The notes: generated by a model from the sequence alone, not told the origin. A stretch of DNA of 38,174 nt from Bacteroidales bacterium (GCA_003157015.1 PMIJ01000053.1:27752-65925); one strand, 5' to 3'. Positions 23,327 through 31,582 are shown, counted from the first letter of the stretch. Made by a program: numbers and translations.

Positions 23327-26110
23327 ATGGATGGTTGCATTGAAATTAAGGGGGCAAGGGTACATAATCTGAAAAATATCAGTCTAATAATTCGACGGAA
23401 TAAACTTGTTGTTATAACCGGTGTTTCAGGTTCTGGCAAGTCATCTCTGGCCTTTGATACCATATATGCCGAGGGGCAGAGAAGATATGTTGAGAGTCTT
23501 TCCTCATATGCTCGTCAGTTCCTTGGACGAATGAATAAGCCGGAGGTTGATTTTATAAGCGGTATTCCTCCAGCTATAGCAATTGAACAGAAAGTAAATT
23601 CGCGAAATCCGCGTTCAACTGTCGGAACATCCACAGAAATATATGATTATCTGAGACTTTTGTTTGCAAGGATCGGAAGAACCTATTCCCCGGTATCGGG
23701 TAAAGAAGTCAAGAAGCATAGTGTTGATGATATAGTTGATTTTCTTTCTTCTCTGACTGAGGGGACGAATGTAATTATTACTTCAGCAGCAGTGATACCT
23801 GAAAACATAAATGTATCAGAATATTTCTCATTTCTTGAAAAACAAGGCTTTAACCGAATAGAGTCCAAAGGTGAACTTATAAAGATTGACGAGTTAACTT
23901 CCACAGATGACTTTAAATCAGGGCAAGAGATAAACATCGTAATCGACCGGCTGGTTATAAATCATGCAGCCGACAGTTTCAGCCGGGCTGCTGATTCGGC
24001 TCAAACAGCGTTCCAGATTGGAAAAGGATATTGCCAGGTAGTCATTCCCGGCGAAAAAAGTGTAAAAAGGGAAAGCTTCTCAAATAAATTTGAAGAGGAT
24101 GGAATCCTTTTCGAAGAGCCCACCGAATATTTATTCAGTTTCAATAATCCGCTAGGCGCTTGCCCGGTTTGTGAGGGATACAGCAAAATTATAGGTATAG
24201 ATGAAAATCTTGTTATTCCCAACCGGAACCTCTCGGTTTATGAAGACGCAATTGTTTGCTGGAAAGGCGAAACAATGAAAAAGTGGAAAGAGAGACTTGT
24301 TACCAGTGCCGGATTATTTGATTTCCCGATACACAAACCATATTATCAGCTGACTGATGAGCAAAAGGAGCTTTTGTGGAAAGGAAATAAATATTTTTAT
24401 GGTATTGACAGATTCTTTCAGCATCTGGAAGAGAAAAAATTTAAAATACAGTACAGGGTACTGCTAAGCCGTTATCGTGGTAAAACTGTGTGCCCCGAAT
24501 GCAAGGGATCTAGATTGCGGAAAGAAGCCGGATATGTAAAGGTTGGCGGAAAAACTATACAGGAGCTGGTTTCTATCCCTGTAGGGAAATTGTATGAAGT
24601 ATTTTCTTCTTTGGATCTCAATGAAGCAGACACCAAAATTTCTGAACGGCTTATCAAAGAAATAACTATTCGTCTGAAATTCCTGATTGAAGTCGGACTG
24701 CCATATCTTACTCTCGACAGGCTTTCTTCGTCGCTGTCAGGAGGGGAATCACAGAGAATAAACCTCTCTACTTCATTGGGAAGCAATCTGGTAGGTTCGA
24801 TGTACATCCTCGACGAACCCAGCATCGGGCTTCACCCACGAGATACAAATCTTCTGATCGGGGTATTGAAAGAGCTTCGTAACCTTGGAAATTCTGTTCT
24901 GGTTGTGGAACACGAGGAAGAGATAATCAGGGCTGCCGATGAAATAATTGATCTGGGGCCGGAAGCCGGAAGACTTGGCGGAGAACTGGTTTACCAGGGA
25001 GGTCTCGACCTTACGACAGCGAATAAATCCCTGACTGCAAGCTATCTCAGCGGAAGGCTTGTTGTGCCTGTTCCAAAATCCAGGAGGAAATGGAACAGCT
25101 ATATTGAAATCAGGGGAGCAAGGGAAAACAACCTGAAAGGAATTGATGTAAAGTTTCCTCTTCATACAATCACTGCTGTTACAGGAGTGAGCGGGTCAGG
25201 AAAATCAAGCCTGGTATCAGATATATTATTTAAGGTATTGTCGGACAGGATTAATGGAACAAATTTGAAACCCGGCCAATTCGGAGATATCACAGGCGAC
25301 ACGTCAGTATTAACAGGCATTGAGCTTATTGATCAGAATCCAATCGGAAGATCTAGCAGGTCGAACCCGGTTACCTATCTTAAAGCATATGATGAAATCC
25401 GAAAGCTTTATTCTGAGCTGCAGGCTTCTGTTCAGAACAATTTTAAAGCGTCGCATTTTTCATTTAATATTGAAGGAGGAAGGTGTGAAGAGTGCCAGGG
25501 CGAAGGGGTAATAAGGGTTGAGATGCAGTTTATGGCCGATGTGGAACTGACATGCGAAAGCTGCAAAGGAATGAGGTTCAGGAGAGATATACTCGAAGTG
25601 AGATATTATGGGAAAAACATTTACGATATGCTCGAGCTGACAATTGACGAAGCGCTTGATTTTTTTAATGCTCATCCCGGGAAAAATGAAAAGAGAATAA
25701 TTGAGAAGCTGAAACCACTTTCAGATGTAGGACTTGGTTATATCAAAATGGGACAGTCGTCGAGTACTCTTTCAGGCGGCGAAAGCCAGAGAGTAAAACT
25801 GGCATATTTTCTTAGCCAGGAACGCTCTGGAGGACATATATTATTCATATTTGATGAACCAACAACCGGTCTGCATTTTCATGATATCAACAAACTTCTT
25901 AAATCAATTAATGCACTTGTTGACCATGGACATTCCGTTATACTTATTGAACACAACCAGGAAGTAATAAAGAGTTCCGACTGGATTATTGATCTCGGGC
26001 CTGAAGGCGGAGAAGATGGCGGATGGATCGTTTTTGAAGGAAAACCCGAGGATCTGGCAAAATGTAAAGAATCCTACACCGGCAGATACCTGGCACCGAA
26101 ACTAAAATAA
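23327..26110 (+). CDS. uvrA: excinuclease ABC subunit UvrA
   Basis: A 927-aa damage-recognition ATPase of nucleotide excision repair, working with UvrB and UvrC. It has two ABC modules: Walker A GVSGSGKS at 32-39 and at about 620-627, with LSGGE signatures at about 470-474 and 815-819. The zinc-finger cysteines are present: C279/C282 and C389/C392 around the first insertion, and C720/C723 with C743/C746 (CEECQGEG...CESCKG) in the second module. Also present are the family marks YAEGQRRYVESLSSYARQF, QNPIGRSSRSNPVTY and ILDEPSIGLHPRD. Length is close to the usual 940. Bacteroidota often carry two UvrA paralogues, so I cannot say whether it is the main one. It diverges from the ECF sigma gene and is followed by a 17-bp repeat array. 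Confidence 0.96.
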   Translation: MDGCIEIKGARVHNLKNISLIIRRNKLVVITGVSGSGKSSLAFDTIYAEGQRRYVESLSSYARQFLGRMNKPEVDFISGIPPAIAIEQKVNSRNPRSTVGTSTEIYDYLRLLFARIGRTYSPVSGKEVKKHSVDDIVDFLSSLTEGTNVIITSAAVIPENINVSEYFSFLEKQGFNRIESKGELIKIDELTSTDDFKSGQEINIVIDRLVINHAADSFSRAADSAQTAFQIGKGYCQVVIPGEKSVKRESFSNKFEEDGILFEEPTEYLFSFNNPLGACPVCEGYSKIIGIDENLVIPNRNLSVYEDAIVCWKGETMKKWKERLVTSAGLFDFPIHKPYYQLTDEQKELLWKGNKYFYGIDRFFQHLEEKKFKIQYRVLLSRYRGKTVCPECKGSRLRKEAGYVKVGGKTIQELVSIPVGKLYEVFSSLDLNEADTKISERLIKEITIRLKFLIEVGLPYLTLDRLSSSLSGGESQRINLSTSLGSNLVGSMYILDEPSIGLHPRDTNLLIGVLKELRNLGNSVLVVEHEEEIIRAADEIIDLGPEAGRLGGELVYQGGLDLTTANKSLTASYLSGRLVVPVPKSRRKWNSYIEIRGARENNLKGIDVKFPLHTITAVTGVSGSGKSSLVSDILFKVLSDRINGTNLKPGQFGDITGDTSVLTGIELIDQNPIGRSSRSNPVTYLKAYDEIRKLYSELQASVQNNFKASHFSFNIEGGRCEECQGEGVIRVEMQFMADVELTCESCKGMRFRRDILEVRYYGKNIYDMLELTIDEALDFFNAHPGKNEKRIIEKLKPLSDVGLGYIKMGQSSSTLSGGESQRVKLAYFLSQERSGGHILFIFDEPTTGLHFHDINKLLKSINALVDHGHSVILIEHNQEVIKSSDWIIDLGPEGGEDGGWIVFEGKPEDLAKCKESYTGRYLAPKLK

Positions 26111-26125
26111 ATTGAGATCAGGTAT

Positions 26126-26227
26126 ATATTAAATTCACTGATATATTAAATATACTGATATATTATAGATTATGATATATTAAATATACTGATATCTTAG
26201 ACACATGAGTTATTAAATACGTTGAGA
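26126..26227. repeat. six tandem 17-bp repeats (ATATTAAATAYACTGAT)
   Basis: Units start at 26126, 26143, 26160, 26177, 26194 and 26211. Units 2 and 4 are identical (ATATTAAATATACTGAT), unit 1 differs at two positions, and units 3, 5 and 6 are increasingly diverged. The array begins 15 bp after the uvrA stop. Confidence 0.85.
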
Positions 26228-26244
26228 CAGGTTTTTAAAAACAG

Positions 26245-26273
26245 GTAGAGACAGGTCTGAGACCTGTCTCTAC
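26245..26273. repeat. 14-bp perfect-stem palindrome (GTAGAGACAGGTCT / AGACCTGTCTCTAC)
   Basis: Arms 26245-26258 and 26260-26273 flank a single G. Just before it lies a partial copy of the arm (GAGACAGG, 26224-26231) and a GTTTTTAAAAAC palindrome (26231-26242). The GTAGAGAC...GTCTCTAC form resembles widely dispersed REP-like repeats. It lies between the convergent uvrA and exported-protein genes and could act as a two-way transcript end, though no U-tract follows directly. Confidence 0.8.
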
Positions 26274-26311
26274 AATATTATATTTGCAAGCAATTATAGT
26301 CCTGAAGGATA

Positions 26312-26755
26312 TTATTTTTTGATTTTGAATCCAAACATTATTGCAACACAGCCACTTGCAGGAGTATCGCCCGGTTTATTAAAAGTGTTGACCTTTACTA
26401 CAATTTTCAACTGCTGACTGGACTGAAGTTTGAAATCCCATGTTTTGGCATAGTTTGCGTCCTTATTCGAATAGAGTACGTTTTTATTTGCATCAAGCAC
26501 TCTGAATTCAACTTCCGGTAGTTTATCTTCACCACATATGGATACCCGGTATTCCATATCAGAGTAAAATGTTTTATACAGCTCTGCCTCTTCGCCTTCA
26601 ACAAGTATTGCAGCATGATAGTTTCCATCGTGTGTATATGCTCCCAGTTCAGGGATGCAAACCTTTTTAGCGAAAGCTTTGCACTGAGCATCAACATTAA
26701 GAGTGGTTGCAACTATCAGTAATGCCAGTATCGGAATTATTCTCGGTATTCTCAT
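26312..26755 (-). CDS. exported protein of unknown function
   Basis: A 147-aa protein with a signal peptide (MRIPRIIPILALLIVATTLN, cut after VDA near residue 23). The mature part starts QCKAFAKKVCIPEL and holds four cysteines (24, 33, 75 and 138 or nearby), which could form disulfides. It is beta-rich, with YHAAILVEGEEAELYKTFYS and VEFRVLDANKNVLYSN suggesting an immunoglobulin-like or C2-like sandwich. It begins 4 bp after the lipoprotein gene, so the two probably form one transcript and may act together at the envelope. I do not recognise a named family. Confidence 0.8.
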   Translation of the reverse strand: MRIPRIIPILALLIVATTLNVDAQCKAFAKKVCIPELGAYTHDGNYHAAILVEGEEAELYKTFYSDMEYRVSICGEDKLPEVEFRVLDANKNVLYSNKDANYAKTWDFKLQSSQQLKIVVKVNTFNKPGDTPASGCVAIMFGFKIKK

Positions 26756-26759
26756 GGGG

Positions 26760-27683
26760 TTAGATATTTACGAATGTCTTTCTTATCTCAGAAACTGTTG
26801 TGGAGAGCTCTTTGAAAACTTCAGGTGTCATGTCAGTTTTAATTTCTGACTTGAGAACCGTGGTATTTGATTCCTTTTCAAACTCGGGTCTTATTTTTGT
26901 AGTTGTGATCTTGATTTTATCAAAGACCAATTTAAGCTTTTTAACCTGAACTATTAAGTCATCAACTGCAGGATTTCCTTTGCTGCTCTCAAGCAGATTG
27001 ATCAGGATATCGATAGATAATTTCTGATCAATAATCCTGCCGACAAGTTTATTGCCGTTAAACTCTTTCATATCAACAAGCTGAGTCGAAATATATAACC
27101 CTTCGAACCATCCCCCGACCAAAACCATTGCGGCTATTGCGGGCTGACCATTATCCGAGAGATATGAATTAGAATTCATAAATGTCTCACTTACAATCTC
27201 CATTATAACTTCACTGTTATTTATATTCTCTTCCAGCTTGTCAATCTGAGACTGTTCAATCGCTTTAAGAATGCCAAGTCCGTCGGCCATCTTTTTAGCG
27301 GCATTCATATAATCAATAATTAATTGGGTCTGTTCATATAAACTGGCAAAACTTAAATCACAGGTATAAATTCCGAGATTAAGAGCCATGCTTTTATTCG
27401 TTACGTAATTATTCACATTTCCTATAGGATTGAGCAGGGACTCATCAAACCTTGCACCAGCTGATTTTATGAGCATTGCAGATTCAAGTGGAGACGGCAG
27501 TGCATTAAATATCTTTTCAGCCTGCTTAATATCTTCAACTACAGCCGTTTTATCTTTTGGAACACTTACCCCAACTTCTTCCTTTGTTGCTTTAGTTCCT
27601 CCGGATTTACAGCCTGAAAGCAGACTGCTAAGTATTAAAATTACAATCAGTATTTTTGAGGAAATCCCATATTTTTTGTTCAT
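26760..27683 (-). CDS. lipoprotein of unknown function
   Basis: A 307-aa lipoprotein: after the hydrophobic stretch ILIVILILSS comes the lipobox LLSGC with C25 as the lipidated residue. The mature protein is almost wholly helical, with segments such as EDIKQAEKIFNALPSPLESAML, LSFASLYEQTQLIIDYMNAAKK and VQKVKKLKLVFDKIKI-like heptads. No enzyme motif is evident. It is transcribed from an almost ideal promoter (27703-27732) with the exported-protein gene 4 bp downstream. Likely anchored to a membrane facing the periplasm. A lipoprotein-plus-exported-partner pair suggests an envelope complex, but this is inference. Confidence 0.85.
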   Translation of the reverse strand: MNKKYGISSKILIVILILSSLLSGCKSGGTKATKEEVGVSVPKDKTAVVEDIKQAEKIFNALPSPLESAMLIKSAGARFDESLLNPIGNVNNYVTNKSMALNLGIYTCDLSFASLYEQTQLIIDYMNAAKKMADGLGILKAIEQSQIDKLEENINNSEVIMEIVSETFMNSNSYLSDNGQPAIAAMVLVGGWFEGLYISTQLVDMKEFNGNKLVGRIIDQKLSIDILINLLESSKGNPAVDDLIVQVKKLKLVFDKIKITTTKIRPEFEKESNTTVLKSEIKTDMTPEVFKELSTTVSEIRKTFVNI

Positions 27684-27702
27684 GATATAAATATTTAATT
27701 GT

Positions 27703-27732
27703 CAAACCTATTTCACGACTAAATTAGTACAA
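27703..27732 (-). promoter_or_regulatory. lipoprotein-operon promoter: TTG - N19 - TAGGTTTG
   Basis: On the minus strand TTG (27732-27730) is 19 bp from TAGGTTTG (27710-27703), matching the Bacteroidota primary-sigma consensus. Transcription would begin near 27697, about 14 nt before the ATG at 27683. Confidence 0.75.
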
Positions 27733-27777
27733 TATTTTTATTTTTCAAAAACAGCTTAAACTAATTGATGGTATTTC

Positions 27778-27785
27778 TAACTTTG
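27778..27785 (+). promoter_or_regulatory. Bacteroidota -7 box TAACTTTG upstream of the helical-repeat gene
   Basis: An exact TAnnTTTG match ending 17 bp before the ATG at 27803. No clear -33 TTG lies 17-23 bp upstream. Confidence 0.45.
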
Positions 27786-27802
27786 TTTCAAATAAACCAT
27801 AT

Positions 27803-28318
27803 ATGATAAAATCAGATAAAAAGATCAGAGAGCTTAATGAAATACTTAATAAAGATAACAATATTGTTATAACTGAAGCGATAGAGGTGCTTCGCAATGA
27901 AAAGCCTTTTGAAGGGGCTGTTGGGTTGCTTACTGCATATTATGATAAAACCGATGATTTTTCAATCAGAAAAACCATAGCATCATTTTTTGACGATCTG
28001 AAGGATCAGTCTGTATGCCACGAGGTTATTGAAGAAATAAGAAAACACTGGAGTTCAGATACAATTGGCATGTTAGTATCTTCATGCTGGCAATCGGGCC
28101 TTAACTACTCAGATTATTCTTTCGATCTGGCTAAGGTATTTCTGACTGGAGATTATGTAACTGCAATTGAATGTCTTACAGTAATCGAAGAATCAGTTCA
28201 TGAACTAAGCAAGGTCAGAAAAGATGAGATTATAAAAATGCTTGAGGAAAATCCGATACCTCTGATTAATGAAAAAAAGGCTCTTACCCAGGAATTAATT
28301 CTTATTCTTGAAAGATAG
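27803..28318 (+). CDS. helical-repeat (HEAT-like) protein of unknown function
   Basis: A 171-aa all-helical cytosolic protein. It reads as pairs of amphipathic helices: IRELNEILNKD/NIVITEAIEVLRNEKP, EGAVGLLTAYYDKTDDFSIRKTIASFFDDL, VCHEVIEEIRKHWSSDTIGMLVSSCWQSG, and YVTAIECLTVIEESVHEL. This pairing resembles HEAT or other alpha-solenoid repeats used for protein contacts. There is no catalytic motif, signal peptide or membrane segment. It diverges from the lipoprotein operon and is convergent with yggS, with a decamer repeat element filling the gap after its stop. The specific function is unknown. Confidence 0.75.
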   Translation: MIKSDKKIRELNEILNKDNNIVITEAIEVLRNEKPFEGAVGLLTAYYDKTDDFSIRKTIASFFDDLKDQSVCHEVIEEIRKHWSSDTIGMLVSSCWQSGLNYSDYSFDLAKVFLTGDYVTAIECLTVIEESVHELSKVRKDEIIKMLEENPIPLINEKKALTQELILILER

Positions 28319-28327
28319 TTTGTTATT

Positions 28328-28444
28328 CTCTGTGACACTCTGTGCTTCTCTGTGAGCCTCTCCCTCCGAAGCGGGACAAGTTGTGAAAGTTCTTTTATTT
28401 ATTGTTACACAGAGATACACTAAGTAGCACTGAGGAATACAGAG
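28328..28444. repeat. decamer-built inverted repeat element, copy 2
   Basis: The left arm has four 10-bp units: CTCTGTGACA (28328), CTCTGTGCTT (28338), CTCTGTGAGC (28348) and CTCTCCCTCC (28358). The right arm has four in opposite sense: TTACACAGAG (28405), ATACACTAAG (28415), TAGCACTGAG (28425) and GAATACAGAG (28435). The centre has an imperfect TCCCTCCGAAGCGGGA hairpin. It lies between the convergent helical-repeat gene and yggS. Confidence 0.85.
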
Positions 28445-28476
28445 CTAAAATCAACAAAATTAAAAGTGTGTCTGTT

Positions 28477-29142
28477 TTATCTCTTACCGAAAATAAGACT
28501 TCCGATCCTTACCATTGTACTACCCTCATTAACAGCTAACTCATAATCACCCGACATTCCCATAGAAATCTCTTTAAAGGCGGAAGCCGACTCAAAATAT
28601 TTGTTTTTAAGTGAGTGAAAACAATCTTTCAGGTATCTGAATTCCTTTCTAACCTGATCTGTGTCAGATGTAAATGTAGCCATACTCATTACTCCGCATA
28701 TTCTGACGTTTCTCAGATTCAGTATATCTGCTGATCGCAGATTTTCACTCAATTCGTTCATAGAAAACCCAAATTTTGTCTCCTCAGCAGCGATATGAAT
28801 TTGCAGAAGGCAATCGACTATCCTGCCAACTTTCATAGCTTCCGAATTAACGATAACAAGTAGCTTGTAAGAATCAATGGATTGTATCATGCTGATAAAA
28901 GGAACAGTGTATTTTACCTTGTTGCTCTGAAGATGCCCGATTAGATGCCATTCAATATCCTTGGGCAAAAAATCTTTTTTATTAAGAAGCTCCTGGACAC
29001 GATTCTCGCCGAAAGATCTTTGTCCGGCGTTATAGGCTTCGATAATATCAGCTGCCGGTTTTGTTTTCGATACAGCAACCAGTTTAACAGATGATGGAAG
29101 CTGGTGTTTAAGAGTAAAAATATTTTCTGTTATAAAAGACAT
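28477..29142 (-). CDS. yggS: YggS/PROSC-family pyridoxal-phosphate homeostasis protein
   Basis: A 221-aa single-domain TIM-barrel PLP-binding protein (fold III, without the C-terminal domain of alanine racemase). K26 in LVAVSKTKP is the PLP-binding lysine. Other family marks are FGENRVQELLNK, WHLIGHLQSNK, and the closing SMGMSGDYELAVNEGSTMVRIGSLIFGKR-type end. Such proteins handle free PLP and affect amino-acid balance; no enzymatic reaction is established. Flanked on both sides by decamer repeat elements. Not in an obvious operon; a -7 box TAATTTTG lies at 29161-29168. Confidence 0.95.
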   Translation of the reverse strand: MSFITENIFTLKHQLPSSVKLVAVSKTKPAADIIEAYNAGQRSFGENRVQELLNKKDFLPKDIEWHLIGHLQSNKVKYTVPFISMIQSIDSYKLLVIVNSEAMKVGRIVDCLLQIHIAAEETKFGFSMNELSENLRSADILNLRNVRICGVMSMATFTSDTDQVRKEFRYLKDCFHSLKNKYFESASAFKEISMGMSGDYELAVNEGSTMVRIGSLIFGKR

Positions 29143-29160
29143 TAGTTTAATTGCTTAAAA

Positions 29161-29168
29161 CAAAATTA
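29161..29168 (-). promoter_or_regulatory. Bacteroidota -7 box TAATTTTG upstream of yggS
   Basis: An exact TAnnTTTG match on the minus strand, 19 bp before the yggS ATG. No TTG is visible 17-23 bp further upstream. Confidence 0.4.
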
Positions 29169-29208
29169 GAAAAATAAATAGTGTATCTTAAGATTAGGGG
29201 ATTTATTT

Positions 29209-29319
29209 CTCTGTGTAACTTTGTGATTCTCTGTGTGCCTCTGTGTCAGTTATTGTTTTTTCGTTACACAGAGTCCCGATAGCTATCGGGACACCGAGAA
29301 GACACTGAGAATCACAGAG
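29209..29319. repeat. decamer-built inverted repeat element, copy 3, with a 20-bp perfect palindrome
   Basis: The left arm has CTCTGTGTAA (29209), CTTTGTGATT (29219), CTCTGTGTGC (29229) and CTCTGTGTCA (29239). The right arm has TTACACAGAG (29264), GGACACCGAG (29289), AAGACACTGAG (29299) and AATCACAGAG (29310). The palindrome GTCCCGATAGCTATCGGGAC (29273-29292) sits inside the right arm, as if inserted. It lies between yggS and the DUF1015 gene. Confidence 0.85.
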
Positions 29320-29328
29320 ATTAAATTA

Positions 29329-30579
29329 TCAGTCGAGCAGATGTATAACAAGCCCGCTGCGGAGTTTTGGTTCAAACCATGTTGATTTGGGAGGCATTAT
29401 ATTGCCTGAATCTGCAATTGTAATAAGTTGATCCATTGACACAGGATAAAGAGCGAATGCCACTTTCATCTCTCCGCTATCGACCCTTTTACCGAGTTCA
29501 TCAAGCCCGCGAATACCTCCGACATAGTCAATGCGTTTCGACCTTCTCAGATCCTGTATATCCAGGACGGGACTGAGTATCTGATTTGTAAGAATCGTAA
29601 CATCAAGAACACCTATCGGATCATTATCATCATAGGTTCCCGGTTTTGCAGTCAGGCTATACCACTTTCCTTCGAGATACATTGAAAAATTATGAAGCTT
29701 TTTCGGTTTGTAGGTTTTAGTTCCTTTTTCCGCAATAACAAAGCCACATTCCAGCCTTTTCAGGAATTCCTTTGGAGACAGCCCATTAAGATCTTTTATA
29801 GTCCGGTTGTAGTCAATTATTTTTAACTGATCAGAAGGGAAATGAACAGCCATAAAATAATTATATTCTTCAGTACCCTTATGGGAGGGATTATTCTCCC
29901 TTTTCTCTTTCCCGACAAGTGCAGCAGCTGCAGTTCTGTGATGGCCGTCAGCAATATAAGTGAATGGTACTTTTTCAGCAAACAGCTTTTCGATCAGCAG
30001 GTTTGTCTTTTTGTTTTTTATAACCCAGAAATGATGCCCAAACCCATCTTCTGCAATAAAATCATATTCAGGTGTTTCTTTGCTTACTATATTGGATACG
30101 ATATCATCAATCTCTTTAACGGCAGGATATGTAAAAAAGACAGGTTCAATATTGGCATTGTTTACACGGACATGAACCATACGATCCTGCTCTTTGTCAG
30201 TTCGCGTGAGTTCATGCTTCTTAATAATACCTTTTATATAGTCATCGACAGAGGCGCACCCAACGATTCCGTATTGAGTCCTTCCTTTCATAGTCTGGGC
30301 ATAAATATAAAAATGAGGTTTTTTATCCTGTACCAGCCAGCTATTTTTCTGCCACTTTCCGAAATTATCTACTGATTTTTTATAGACCAGGTCAGAATGA
30401 GTGTCAATATCTGCCGGAAGGTCTATTTCGGATCTTGATATATGTAGCAGTGAACACTCTTTGCCCTCAGCCATTTTTCTGGCTTCAGCCGTATTCATTA
30501 CATCATATGGCAGACAAGCCAGGTCTTTTGCCAGAGCACGAGGAGGTCTAAGCCCTCTGAAAGGTTTAATAACTGCCAT
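29329..30579 (-). CDS. DUF1015 family protein, in a serine-biosynthesis operon
   Basis: A 416-aa cytosolic protein with the DUF1015 signature: an opening VIKPFRGLRPPRALA, CLPYDVM near 22-28, KKHELTRTDKEQDRM (120-134), and ADGHHRTAAA (210-219). The GHHR motif resembles the nucleotide-handling motif of ParB/SerK-fold proteins. It is the third gene of serC-serA-DUF1015, 20 nt after serA, an arrangement found across Bacteroidota. No phosphoserine phosphatase gene is visible in the window, so a role at the O-phosphoserine/serine step is a reasonable guess, but no activity is proven. Length is normal for the family and no residue looks damaged. Confidence 0.92.
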   Translation of the reverse strand: MAVIKPFRGLRPPRALAKDLACLPYDVMNTAEARKMAEGKECSLLHISRSEIDLPADIDTHSDLVYKKSVDNFGKWQKNSWLVQDKKPHFYIYAQTMKGRTQYGIVGCASVDDYIKGIIKKHELTRTDKEQDRMVHVRVNNANIEPVFFTYPAVKEIDDIVSNIVSKETPEYDFIAEDGFGHHFWVIKNKKTNLLIEKLFAEKVPFTYIADGHHRTAAAALVGKEKRENNPSHKGTEEYNYFMAVHFPSDQLKIIDYNRTIKDLNGLSPKEFLKRLECGFVIAEKGTKTYKPKKLHNFSMYLEGKWYSLTAKPGTYDDNDPIGVLDVTILTNQILSPVLDIQDLRRSKRIDYVGGIRGLDELGKRVDSGEMKVAFALYPVSMDQLITIADSGNIMPPKSTWFEPKLRSGLVIHLLD

Positions 30580-30599
30580 TAATCATAACATATTAAATA

Positions 30600-31520
30600 C
30601 TACTTGTTTACTTTGAACTTATCGTTTCCTGTTTTGAAAAAATCGACAATCTGCCTTGCTGACGCGAGACAAGCATAAAGATTGGCTTCTTCCGTATTTG
30701 CTCCCATTTTATTCGCAGTAAATAAAAAGCGTCCCTTATATTTTTCCTCAAATATGGAAATGCAATCAGGCGCCACATCAGCCAGATACCTAAAATCTGA
30801 CCGTTCCTCAAATATTTTAATAAGAGCTTCCTCATCTATGAGTTCCTTTCTGGCAGTATTAACAAGAACTGCATTTTTAGGCATTTTTCTCAACAGGTCA
30901 TAACCAATTGATCTTTTGGTTTTTTCATTTAATGGCATGTGCAATGAGATATACTGGCACTTTGAATAGAGTTCCTCAGTTGTAATACAGACTTTAACTC
31001 CATACTTCTTGATATCTTTCTCCACTACGAAGGGATCAAAAGTATAAACATCCATTCCAAAACCTCTGGCTATTTCGGCAACATGCTTGCCAACATATCC
31101 AAAGGCATGAATTCCAAATGATTTTCTCCTGAGTTCTGTTCCTGATTTTCCGTTGAATCCTCCGCGGGCCTGATATAACATAAGGGCAAATGCCAGTTCT
31201 GCCACTGCACTTGCATTCTGACCGGGGGTGTTCATTGCCACTACATTGTGAGCTGTACAGGCTGCCAGATCTATATTATCATAGCCTGCTCCTGCACGAA
31301 CAACAATTTTTAATTTTTTAGCAGCATTAATGACCTCCGCAGTAACCAGATCACTCCTGACGATAAGTGCATCAACATCTGAAACAGCTTTGATCAGATC
31401 TGAGCTGTCTTTATAGTTTTGGAGCAATGCAAGTCCGTAACCGGCAGCTTCTGTTACCAAACGAATCTGGTTTACCGCAACAGGAGCAAAAGCTTTTTCT
31501 GTAGCTACAAGTACTTTCAT
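30600..31520 (-). CDS. serA: D-3-phosphoglycerate dehydrogenase, short type with active-site lysine
   Basis: A 306-aa 2-hydroxyacid dehydrogenase that oxidises 3-phosphoglycerate to 3-phosphohydroxypyruvate, the first step of serine synthesis. The substrate-binding RAGAGYDNID (75-84) and catalytic R224 (NTARKEL) are present. The NAD loop reads HAFGYVG (138-144), with the first glycine of GxGxxG replaced by alanine, and D162 would hold the NAD ribose. The usual catalytic His (in TPHxG) is replaced by K271 (ANKMGANT). This matches the short type-III lysine-form enzymes described from Entamoeba and Bacteroides relatives, which lack ACT and ASB domains. It follows serC by 62 bp. Confidence 0.93.
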   Translation of the reverse strand: MKVLVATEKAFAPVAVNQIRLVTEAAGYGLALLQNYKDSSDLIKAVSDVDALIVRSDLVTAEVINAAKKLKIVVRAGAGYDNIDLAACTAHNVVAMNTPGQNASAVAELAFALMLYQARGGFNGKSGTELRRKSFGIHAFGYVGKHVAEIARGFGMDVYTFDPFVVEKDIKKYGVKVCITTEELYSKCQYISLHMPLNEKTKRSIGYDLLRKMPKNAVLVNTARKELIDEEALIKIFEERSDFRYLADVAPDCISIFEEKYKGRFLFTANKMGANTEEANLYACLASARQIVDFFKTGNDKFKVNK

Positions 31521-31582
31521 TGAGATTATTTTTAAGTTTCAGTCCGCCTTGAATTACTCACTTCCGTAAAATGAAATCTTAA

